Source: DALYJJ01 sp031969915 (GTDB lineage: Bacteria; Acidobacteriota; Terriglobia; Bryobacterales; Bryobacteraceae). Taken from it: a DNA stretch of 9,156 nt. Position 1 is the stretch's first letter. The number at the start of each line of letters is the position of its first letter. Positions 1 through 6,800 of this stretch are shown here, piece by piece. A model generated the notes under the pieces. It was not told the DNA's origin and searched no databases. It saw only the letters and a program-made list of their open reading frames with translations. The stretch is from positions 1 through 9,156 of the forward strand of contig DALYJJ010000204.1 in the NCBI GenBank assembly GCA_031969915.1, given 5' to 3'. A program made the translations under genes and the position numbers.

Positions 1-4
1 GCGC

Positions 5-10
5 TATACT
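5..10 (+). promoter_or_regulatory. Possible -10 box (TATACT) at the window edge
   Basis: The hexamer TATACT is a near-consensus sigma-70-type -10 element. The same 10 bp context, CGCTATACTC, recurs at 896-905 in front of the thioesterase gene, where it is well placed to be a promoter. The matching -35 region would lie outside the window and cannot be checked. If real, transcription would start near position 16-18 and run into the hairpin terminator at 78-105, giving an RNA of roughly 90 nt. Confidence 0.3.
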
Positions 11-16
11 CGAAAC

Positions 17-109
17 ACCCCGATACGAAGGGGACCAAGAAGTCACAACTCCGGGGTCAATTCCGATTGACGCGGCGAAAGGGCGCTCCTCAGCGAGCGC
101 CCTTTCTCA
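17..109 (+). ncRNA. Candidate small structured RNA (speculative)
   Basis: No convincing coding sequence fills this stretch, but three hairpins can be read in series. The first is CCCC (18-21) pairing with GGGG (30-33). The second is GTCAAT (56-61) pairing with ATTGAC (66-71) around a UCCG loop, extended by CCG/CGG at 51-53 and 73-75. The third is the 11 bp terminator stem at 78-105. A TATACT box lies just upstream. The arrangement fits a short terminator-ended transcript. It fits equally well the 3' untranslated tail of a gene ending left of the window. I do not recognise an RNA family. Confidence 0.22.
78..105. terminator. Bidirectional intrinsic terminator
   Basis: AAAGGGCGCTC (78-88) pairs perfectly with GAGCGCCCTTT (95-105) around the six-base loop CTCAGC, giving an 11 bp GC-rich stem flanked by A/T runs. 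Read on the plus strand, the stem ends in TTTCTCATTT. Read on the minus strand, it ends in TTT directly after the stop codon (TGA, 109-107) of the DUF1579-like gene. It can therefore end that gene's transcript and also anything coming from the left. Confidence 0.75.
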
Positions 110-559
110 TTTGCCGGCCCGCTCGTATTCGGCGATCACGGCGGGGTACTCCTCGCCGCCGGGCTCGATGTTGGTCATGGTCATCCGCAGGCCCCGGCCG
201 CCGGACGGCGCCAAGGCGATGCGCCAGCCCCAGTCGGGTCCCTCACCCACGTTGTAGCTTCCGGTAACGGAGAACTCCGTCCCGTCGAACGCTCCTTTCA
301 AATGCAGCACGCTGCCGCTCTGGTGCCAGGAGTCGGCCCAACCTGCGGAGGCGTTTCCGGACGAGGCCACTACCCCGAGCAGCACTCCTTCGTGCGGAGC
401 ACCTTCGTGCGACCACGTGTAGCGGACCTGAAGGAACTTTCCCATCCCGGTGGGTTCGGCCACCAGGGTGCTCTCGCACGCAAACTCGGCCTCAGGTCCA
501 AGGAACAGGCGGCTCGGGCCGCGCCACTCACCAATCATCGAATCAAACCAAGCGGGCAT
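107..559 (-). CDS. DUF1579-like protein, probable small beta-barrel
   Basis: This encodes a 150-residue soluble protein with no signal peptide or membrane segment. It begins with a short amphipathic stretch and the motif MIGEWRG (residues 8-14), followed by alternating strand-like segments such as FLQVRYTW, GVLLGV and FSVTGSYN, and ends near AVIAEYER. This matches the look of DUF1579-type proteins, which open with a G-x-W-x-G motif and are thought to form lipocalin-like barrels. No catalytic function is established for the family. I chose the ATG at 559; a TTG at 577 would add six residues but has no clear ribosome binding site either. The gene is divergent from the DinB remnant and ends right at the terminator stem. 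The family call is from memory of the sequence pattern; the ligand or role is unknown. Confidence 0.72.
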   Translation of the reverse strand: MPAWFDSMIGEWRGPSRLFLGPEAEFACESTLVAEPTGMGKFLQVRYTWSHEGAPHEGVLLGVVASSGNASAGWADSWHQSGSVLHLKGAFDGTEFSVTGSYNVGEGPDWGWRIALAPSGGRGLRMTMTNIEPGGEEYPAVIAEYERAGK

Positions 560-593
560 GGATGCAGCTTGCCGCAAGTGCGCGTTCGGCGCA

Positions 594-612
594 AGCGCTT
601 TCTCGAAGCGCT
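594..612. repeat. Inverted repeat between divergent genes
   Basis: AGCGCTT (594-600) and AAGCGCT (606-612) form a perfect 7 bp inverted repeat around TCTCG. It sits in the 67 bp gap between the DUF1579-like gene start (559) and the DinB remnant start (627), where a regulator site would be expected. It could be an operator or a small hairpin, or it could be chance in GC-rich DNA. Confidence 0.25.
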
Positions 613-626
613 GTTATCGTGAGGTC

Positions 627-874
627 ATGGACGTGACTCATCTGTTCGTGGAAACCTACGCCTACATGCCGCCCACGCAACTGTTAGGCGACCTGACGGA
701 GGACGACACGTCAACTTCTGGCAGCGTTGGTTCCTCGCTCGGCTTCGGGGCGAGGCCGTGGCCGATGCGCTCGCCCACATGGCGGTGCACAACGCACATC
801 ATCTCGGGCAGGTCGTGACCCTGCGGCAGGCGTTGCTGCTGTGGCCGCCGCCCGCGGGGAGCTTCACGTGGTGA
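627..874 (+). pseudogene. Decayed DinB/YfiT-like family gene
   Basis: Two parts of a DinB-superfamily protein are visible in different frames. The ATG at 627 (GAGG at 621-624) opens a reading frame giving MDVTHLFVETYAYMPP and then LLGDLTEDD, after which the similarity stops. From about 707 a second frame, shifted relative to the first, reads HVNFWQRWFLARLRGEA, then VADALAHMAVHNAHHLGQ, VVTLRQALLLWPPP and AGSFTW, ending at TGA 872-874. The HNAHHLGQ and LRQ..WPPP..SxTW signature is typical of the C-terminus of DinB-like proteins, which are metal-binding four-helix bundles of about 150-180 residues. Only about 80 residues remain. At least one segment appears lost around 700-707, with a frameshift, and a larger one around 755-760, between RGEA and VADALAH. 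The helices that normally lie there, and with them part of the metal site, are missing. The remnant is unlikely to fold or function. Confidence 0.75.
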
Positions 875-898
875 CGCGGCCGGCCGCGCCACGGACGC

Positions 899-904
899 TA
901 TACT
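899..904 (+). promoter_or_regulatory. Probable -10 box of the thioesterase gene
   Basis: TATACT lies ten bases before the ATG at 914, in the short gap after the DinB remnant. The expected -35 position (about 876-881, GCGGCC) is not recognisable. With this box, transcription would start at about 911-914, at or next to the start codon, leaving no room for a Shine-Dalgarno sequence; none is visible. Confidence 0.45.
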
Positions 905-913
905 CCTAAGCGT

Positions 914-1321
914 ATGGACACACACGAAGTCCGCTTTCGCGTTCGCTACGCGGAGACGGACCAAATGGGCGTTGTCTATCATGCGCACTACGTCGTGTGG
1001 ATGGAGATGGGCCGAGTGGAGCTGTGCCGCTCACGCGGCGTCCGTTACCGCGATATGGAGGAGAAGGACGGCGTGCTCCTTGCCGTGGTGGATGTGCAGT
1101 GCCGCTACGTTTCTCCGGCACGGTATGACGACGAGATCATCGTCCGGGCCGGAATCGACAAGGCGCACCCACGGCTGGTGCGTTTCCGGTACGAGATTCT
1201 GGAAGCCGGCGAGCATCGCGTGCTGGCGCACGGCACGACGACCCATGTGTTCCTCGACAAGACGATGAAACCGGCCAAGCTGCCGCCGAAGTACTATGCG
1301 CTTTTCGATATCAAGCGCTAG
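914..1321 (+). CDS. YbgC/4HBT-family acyl-CoA thioesterase
   Basis: This encodes a 135-residue single-domain hot-dog-fold protein, the usual length of the YbgC/4-hydroxybenzoyl-CoA thioesterase family. It should hydrolyse acyl-CoA (or acyl-carrier-protein) thioesters in the cytoplasm. The N-terminal signature RYAETDQMGVVYHAHYVVW carries the family's catalytic aspartate (D16) and the following Y22-H23 and H25-Y26. The segments VDVQCRYVSPARYDDEIIV and HGTTTHVFLD form the later strands of the fold. No signal peptide is present. The ATG at 914 is the only sensible start and sits ten bases after a TATACT box, so the mRNA may be leaderless. The 3' end overlaps the start of the transpeptidase/SpoIID fusion gene by 26 bp, so the two are probably co-transcribed and translationally coupled. 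Substrate cannot be told from sequence. In proteobacteria ybgC sits with the Tol-Pal envelope genes, but no tol gene is seen here. Confidence 0.9.
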   Translation: MDTHEVRFRVRYAETDQMGVVYHAHYVVWMEMGRVELCRSRGVRYRDMEEKDGVLLAVVDVQCRYVSPARYDDEIIVRAGIDKAHPRLVRFRYEILEAGEHRVLAHGTTTHVFLDKTMKPAKLPPKYYALFDIKR

Positions 1322-3284
1322 CCTGTTCGCTGCTGCCGCGGCGACGCTCGCTTTGCCCGCGGCGACGCTCGACGAAGCGGCGTCTCGCGCGATGGGAACG
1401 CGGCAAGGCGTGATCGTCATCCTGGACGCGCGCAGTGGACGCGTCCTGGGCGGGCATCGCCTGGAAGCGGCGGCCCGGCGCGCCGCAAAGCCGGGTTCCA
1501 CGCTCAAACCGATCACGCTCGCCTCGCTGCTGGCCGCGCAGAAGCAACCCCCTTCCCTGCCCTGCCAGGGCCACGCGGCGCCGCTCGGTCCCGCGGAGGC
1601 TCTCGCCTATAGCTGCAATTCCTATTTCAAAGAACTCAGCCAGCGGATCGACCCGGGCTCCTACGCGCGAACGCTCACCAAGTACAACATCAACCCCGCC
1701 GCCGCCGCCACGCTCGAGCAGCGCCAGGCGCAGGCCATCGGCGAGGGCGGCGAGCGCGTCACGCCAATGCAGCTCGCCGAGTCCTACCGGCGGCTCGCCC
1801 AACTCACTCCCACACCGGTGCTGGACGGCCTGATCGGCGCAGTGAAGTACGGGACCGCGCGCCTGGCCGCCGCGCCGGGCATGGATGTGGCCGGCAAGAC
1901 GGGCACGGCCACGGCGGACGACCTCTCCTACACGCACGGCTGGTTCGCAGGCTGGGCGCCCGCGCGGAATCCTGAGATCGTGGTCGTGGTCTTCGTCGAG
2001 AAAGGCCAGGGAGGGCCCGACGCCGCGCCCATCGCGCGCCGCGTGTTCGAGGCGTGGCGTCCACCGGTGCGCGTCCGGCTGTACTGGAAGTCGAAACCCG
2101 GCGCGGGGCCAACCGTCAGCCTCTCGCGCGAGGAGTACGTCGCGGCGGTGCTGGCCGGGGAGGCGGGAGCGTTCAAGAGCGACGAGTCTCTGAAGGCGAT
2201 GGCCGTCGCCATCCGCACCTATGCGCAGCGCTTCCTGGGCCGGCACGGCGCCGAAGGCTTCGATTTCTGCGATACGACGCACTGCCAGGACGCGCGGCTC
2301 GCCGCCTCCACCGACCGGCTGCGAAAAATCGCCGCCGCCACCGCCAATGAGCTTCTCTGGTACGAAGGCCAGTTGGCCACTACGTACTATCACAGCGATT
2401 GCGGCGGCACGCTCGAGGCCGCCCACGACGTGTGGCCCCAGTTGAAACTCCCCTACCTGGTGCATCAGGTGGACACGTGGTGCCAGGCGGGCGGTCCACG
2501 CTCCTGGCGGGAAGAGTTCGCCGAGCCGTTGCGCGTGCTGGAACGCTCGCCCACGGGGCGGGTACGCTGGCTGCTGGCGGGCGGCCGTCGGGTCGATCCG
2601 CGCCAGATCGGCCTGCGTTCCACACTCTTCAACCTTCGGGAGGCGAACGGCAAGACCGTCGTCGAGGGCCGCGGCTACGGGCACGGCGTCGGCATCTGCC
2701 AGCGCGGCGCGGCGCGGATGGGTGAAGAGGGCAGGAACTACCTCGATATTCTCGCGTTCTATTATCAGGGCACCGCGGTGGGGATCAATCCACAAGGGAT
2801 GCCGTGGCAGACCCTCGGGGCGGAACGCGTGGAGGTCCAGACGACGGCGCCTCAGCGGGACCGCCCGTTGCCCGCACTGGCTGGGCGCGCGCTCGCCGAA
2901 GCCGAGCGCCGGACACGATACTCCGCACCGGCCCAGGTGCGCGTGCGTGTCTACCCGAGCGCCGCCGCGTTCCGCGACGCCACCGGGGAGTCCGGCGCGG
3001 TGGCGGCGGTCACGCGCGGGAACACGATTCACCTGCAGCCCGCCGCCGCCGGCGCGGCCACGCTCCTGCATGAGATGCTGCATGTCGTGCTCGAAACAAG
3101 AACGCACCCGAATGTTCCCTACTGGTTTCGGGAAGAGTTGGCGGCCTACCTGGCCGGCGGGAGTTCGCCGCGAGTGGCCCGCCTGGCGCTGGAGCACGGC
3201 CGCGCGAAGCTCTTCGAGTGGCTCGAACGGGGCGTCACTCCACCCCTGCCGGCTTTGCGGCCCGTCCGGCAAGCGCCAGAATGA
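1296..3284 (+). CDS. Secreted PBP transpeptidase-SpoIID-HExxH peptidase fusion
   Basis: This is a 662-residue exported protein with three modules. Residues 1-23 form a signal peptide with a hydrophobic Ala/Leu core ending LALPAA. Residues about 35-252 are a penicillin-binding-type transpeptidase with the three active-site motifs S68-T-L-K71, S106-C-N108 and K201-T-G-T204, preceded by the strand VIVILDARSGRVLG. Residues about 258-494 are a SpoIID/LytB domain: EEYVAAVLAGE with the candidate catalytic E289, SLKAMAVAIRTYA, FDFCDTTHCQ, YYHSDCGG and GRGYGHGVGICQRGA. Residues about 545-625 resemble a peptidase MA-type zinc protease, with H592-E-M-L-H596 and, 17 residues on, WFREELAAYLAGG supplying a likely third ligand (E613). 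In known families these modules crosslink peptidoglycan, cleave denuded glycan strands, and hydrolyse proteins. The transpeptidase is short, with tight spacing between motifs, so its activity is less certain. The start is the ATG overlapping the thioesterase end; it gives a clean signal peptide. The gene ends inside the 3' end of the opposing membrane-protein gene. Confidence 0.9.
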   Translation: MRFSISSASLFAAAAATLALPAATLDEAASRAMGTRQGVIVILDARSGRVLGGHRLEAAARRAAKPGSTLKPITLASLLAAQKQPPSLPCQGHAAPLGPAEALAYSCNSYFKELSQRIDPGSYARTLTKYNINPAAAATLEQRQAQAIGEGGERVTPMQLAESYRRLAQLTPTPVLDGLIGAVKYGTARLAAAPGMDVAGKTGTATADDLSYTHGWFAGWAPARNPEIVVVVFVEKGQGGPDAAPIARRVFEAWRPPVRVRLYWKSKPGAGPTVSLSREEYVAAVLAGEAGAFKSDESLKAMAVAIRTYAQRFLGRHGAEGFDFCDTTHCQDARLAASTDRLRKIAAATANELLWYEGQLATTYYHSDCGGTLEAAHDVWPQLKLPYLVHQVDTWCQAGGPRSWREEFAEPLRVLERSPTGRVRWLLAGGRRVDPRQIGLRSTLFNLREANGKTVVEGRGYGHGVGICQRGAARMGEEGRNYLDILAFYYQGTAVGINPQGMPWQTLGAERVEVQTTAPQRDRPLPALAGRALAEAERRTRYSAPAQVRVRVYPSAAAFRDATGESGAVAAVTRGNTIHLQPAAAGAATLLHEMLHVVLETRTHPNVPYWFREELAAYLAGGSSPRVARLALEHGRAKLFEWLERGVTPPLPALRPVRQAPE

Positions 3285-3852
3285 CAACCCAAGCCGTCAC
3301 CAGAATCAGATAGGCAAGTCCGAGACGCACGGCGGCGCTGAGCGCCTGCATCGTCAGGCCGTTCAGACCCGGCACCCACCAGATGAGACGGTAGGCCGCG
3401 AATCCGGCGGCGGCGCCCACCAGGGGTGCGATGACCAGGAACCGCCAATTCCGAAACGGCTTCCACGCTTCGCTTCTTGCCAGGCTGCGCACGCCGTCGG
3501 TCGCCAGCGCGCCGGCCACGGGTAAGAGCAGCAGGACCAGGAGCGGCGCGAGCCACGGACCCGCCGTTCTCCCGTATCGGATCGCCCCCCAGGCCGCAGC
3601 CGCCGCGGCCGCCAGCCAGACCAGCAGCCAGGGCAAGGCGAGCGCCGCGCGGCCCCACGCGGTTGCCCCCAACCGGAACGACGCCATGGTTCCGCCGTGC
3701 AGCCACAGCGAGCCGCACACCACCATCAACCCGAGCACCGCGGTGATCGCCAACTGCCAGATCTCGGCATCTCCCAGCCCTAGCCACACCCAGGCCAGGC
3801 CCGCAAGCAGCGCGTTGCCCACGGCCTGCGCCAACCACAGCCGCTTCGTCAT
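3235..3852 (-). CDS. Six-helix membrane protein of unknown function
   Basis: This encodes a 205-residue, very hydrophobic protein. Likely membrane segments lie at about residues 8-26, 31-51, 69-92 (with a run of seven alanines), 99-118, 137-158 and 170-195. A basic loop, RSLARSEAWKPFRNWR, lies between helices 4 and 5. No catalytic or transport motif is recognisable, and I cannot assign a family. The ATG (3852-3850) overlaps the TGA of the alpha-2-macroglobulin gene (3851-3849) as ATGA, so it is almost surely translated by coupling from that gene and belongs to the same operon. An upstream extension of the frame to 4065 exists but would lie wholly within the macroglobulin gene and looks non-native (Arg/Pro/His-rich). 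Its 3' end overlaps the fusion gene tail to tail by 50 bp. It may anchor or assist the secreted partners; that is inference. Confidence 0.8.
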   Translation of the reverse strand: MTKRLWLAQAVGNALLAGLAWVWLGLGDAEIWQLAITAVLGLMVVCGSLWLHGGTMASFRLGATAWGRAALALPWLLVWLAAAAAAAWGAIRYGRTAGPWLAPLLVLLLLPVAGALATDGVRSLARSEAWKPFRNWRFLVIAPLVGAAAGFAAYRLIWWVPGLNGLTMQALSAAVRLGLAYLILVTAWVVILALAGRAAKPAGVE

Positions 3853-6800
3853 GGCTTCCGCACCTCCATCGTCCGCGAGCTGCTTGTGGCCATGGTGCCC
3901 GGTTGATACATCGGCTCGGCGCGCCCCGGACTGACGCGATACAGCCCGGGGTTGACGATCTTCATCAGGTAAACGTAGTCGCGTGCTTCGGCTCCATCGA
4001 AGTAGGTCTGGAACAAAGCCACGCGGTCGTCGCGCAGTTCGCGGCGCGTGTAGGTGTAGCCCCACCAGCGCGGCTGCTCGTTCAACTGGTAGAGCTGATC
4101 GCGCTCAATGAGCTCGGCGCCGGCGGGAATCGGATCTTCGATCATCAGGAACCGCTGGCCCGGCGCCTTGAGTGTGAGCCGTACCGCCACGGTGTCTCCC
4201 GGCGCCAGCGGCCCTTGCAGGGGTTGCAGGTCATACACGATCCGGTCGGAGACCTTCGCGGCAGCCAGCTTGAAGTACTCGCGCGAAATCCCCATGCCGC
4301 CGTCGCCGCGCGAAACGGAATCCTCAGTGGAATAGTAGGTGGCGCGAGCCGACCAGTAGACGCGGCCGTCGCCCGATTTCGTCACTTTGACGTCCGCCTT
4401 CGAACCCCCGAATTCCGAGGGCGCCAGTTTCAAAGTGACCGCGCCCGGCGCAAGCGCGTCCGCCTCCGTGAAGCGGCGCGTCAACACCTGCCGCCCATTC
4501 ACGCTTACCGTCACCTGCGAGTTCGGCTTCAACTCGCCTCCCAGCTTCAGGTAGTCGGCCACGCCATGGATCACCATTGCGGTCTGCTTCGTGCTCGTCC
4601 AGTAGTAACCTCCACCGCGATGGTTCACCAACCACGCCGCGGCCTTCGGCAGCAATGGGCTCTGTGGCCTCGCCGCGGTCAGGAACTTCATCGCGTAGGC
4701 CGTTGTCTCGGGTGTGGCGTCGACGGAGAAGTCGAGCAACTGGTCCCGCTGCGACGGCCACCACGCTTCCACTTCGGTCTGCTGCGCCATGCCTTCCAAT
4801 TGCGCGGCGATCTCCTCCCCGCGCGGGTCCTTCGCTTCCCGCAGCGCAAGCCCGAGAAACGCCAGCCCGTACGCCGTCATCGAAGGCCGCGCGGCAAATG
4901 CTTTGTCGAGCACCGGACGGTTCGCGGCGCCGTGCAGGGCCATCGCATAGGCCATGTAGGCACGCTGATCGGGCTGCGTTCCCTTGGCCTCCTGGTTCTG
5001 GCGAATCCACTCCGCGGCCCGTTCCAGGGCGCCCGTCTCGACGTTGTAGCCTGCGCGGCGAGCCTGCTCAAGTCCGGCCAGAACATAGGGCGTCATGAAG
5101 GGGTGGCTCGCGTCATCCTTCCACCAACCCCATCCGCCGTCTTCGTGCTGGAACCCGTTGAGCCGGTCCACGCCGGCGCGCACCATCTTTCGCAGCTCCG
5201 CCGGGTCCACCTTCGATTTCAGATTCAGGTCCTGCAGCGTGCGCGACACCACGATGTTCGGCACGAAGCTCGACATGGTCTGCTCCACGCAACCGTAGGG
5301 GAAGCCAGTCAGGTACTCCAGCGCGCCGAAGAGCGTGCCCGCGATGGAGGGCGTAACGGAGATCTCAAGACCGCGCGACGTCTCGACGCTCTTGGCCGGG
5401 AAGACCAGCGTGGCCGCCCCCTCGCCGCTCGGCGCCGCGATGGACCCGGAACGTGCGTCGGTGAGTTTCACGCCGAACGGCAGTACCGGGAGGGTCAGTT
5501 CCAGGCCGTCCGACTCTTCGTTGGTCAGCGCCTTACCCAAGAGCACGGCCTTCGCGCCGGGCCGCGCCTTCAACCGGTAGTCCACCTTCGCCGTGCCTTT
5601 GCTCGGAACCTCAACTTCGCGGACGCCGCCTTCCAGCACTTCCAGCCCTTGCACATCCAGCGAGACCCGCGCCTTCTTCGTTTCCGCGAGATAGTTCTGC
5701 ACAAGCGCGGAGACGGTGACCTCGTCGCCCTCGCGCAGGAAGCGCGGGGTAGTCAACCGCAGCACCAGGTTCTTGCGCACGATCACGCGATGCACCGCGC
5801 TGCCCACGCGCGTGTCTTCGGTGACGCCCCGCGCCGTCGCCCGCCACGTGGTCAACGCATCGGGAAAGCTGAATTGCGCCGAGGCGCGGCCGCCGCCGTC
5901 GGTCCGCAGCGATGCCGCCCAGAACGCGGTATCCGGAAACGCCTTGCGAATGCTCGGATCCACCAGCCGTTCCGGCTTCAACTGCGCCAGGCTGGGCGCC
6001 TTCAGGCGCGCCAACTGCATGGGCCGCTTCCCCGCCTCGCCCTGAAAATAGTAGCTCAGCGACGAACTGTACGACACCCGGTTCCACGAGTTCCCATAAA
6101 AGAAACTGAGCATCTCCGGCAGCATCTCCCGCCGCACGGCGTAAATCGCTTCGTCCACGACTCCCAGGCTGAACTCCGCGCTCGACGGACGCCCGTCGCG
6201 ATCTTTTGCCTCGATGGTAAACGTGGCCGGCTCGCCCGGCTTGTACTCGGCCTTGGACGATGTCAATGTCACCGCCAACTGCTGATCGATGGGAGGCACC
6301 TTGATGTTCTTCAGCCCCTGGTAGAGCTGCCCGTCGCGCAGGAACGTCACCGCGACAAAGAAATTGGGCGTGTACTCGCGCTTGATGGGCACCTCGATCG
6401 TGGTTGAAGGCCCTTCAATGTTCAGCGTCTGCGTCCCGAATAGGTCCTTGCCTTCGTAGCCGATCAGGAGGCTCGCCTTCGGAACTCCGGTGACGATCAA
6501 CCCCCGCGCCGTTTCGCCGGGCCGGTACGACTTCTTGTCGGTGACGATCTGCAGCCGCTCCTGGCGCGAGCCGCCCCATGCGTCCCCGGGGCCCGACACC
6601 CAAACATAGGCCGTGTCCCGAACCTCGCGGCCTTCCGGCGTGCGCGCAGTCACTTCCGCCAGGAAGGAACCCGAGCGCTCCGCCGCCAACTCAAACCGGC
6701 CTCGCCCCTGCGCGTCCGTTCGGCCCGTAGTCTCGTAGACGCTCGGCCCGCCGCCACCGCGGTTCCATTCCCACCGGCGCACTCGCGCCGAGAAGTCGCC

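Noticed and set aside
450..818. 122-codon open frame spanning the DUF1579-like start and the DinB remnant
   Set aside because: Only the part from the ATG at 627 to about 703 resembles a DinB protein. The upstream part is antisense to the DUF1579-like gene and the downstream part is out of frame with the real C-terminus.
1311..3287. 658-codon open frame on the minus strand opposite the fusion gene
   Set aside because: Its product is rich in Arg, Gly and Ala without domains, while the plus-strand frame holds clear enzyme motifs and a signal peptide. It results from very high third-position GC.
2722..3525. 267-codon plus-strand frame crossing the end of the fusion gene
   Set aside because: It is out of frame with the peptidase module and continues antisense to the membrane protein. 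Its Arg/Ser/Pro-rich product has no motif.
3853..4065. 71-residue N-terminal extension of the membrane protein
   Set aside because: It lies inside the macroglobulin gene, is Arg/His/Pro-rich and unlike the rest. The ATG at 3852 gives an ATGA coupling and a normal membrane-protein N-terminus.
3903..6407. 834-codon open frame on the plus strand inside the macroglobulin gene
   Set aside because: The product is Arg/His/Gln-rich and shows no recognisable motif, whereas the minus strand carries the macroglobulin domains and thioester site throughout. It is an antisense shadow.
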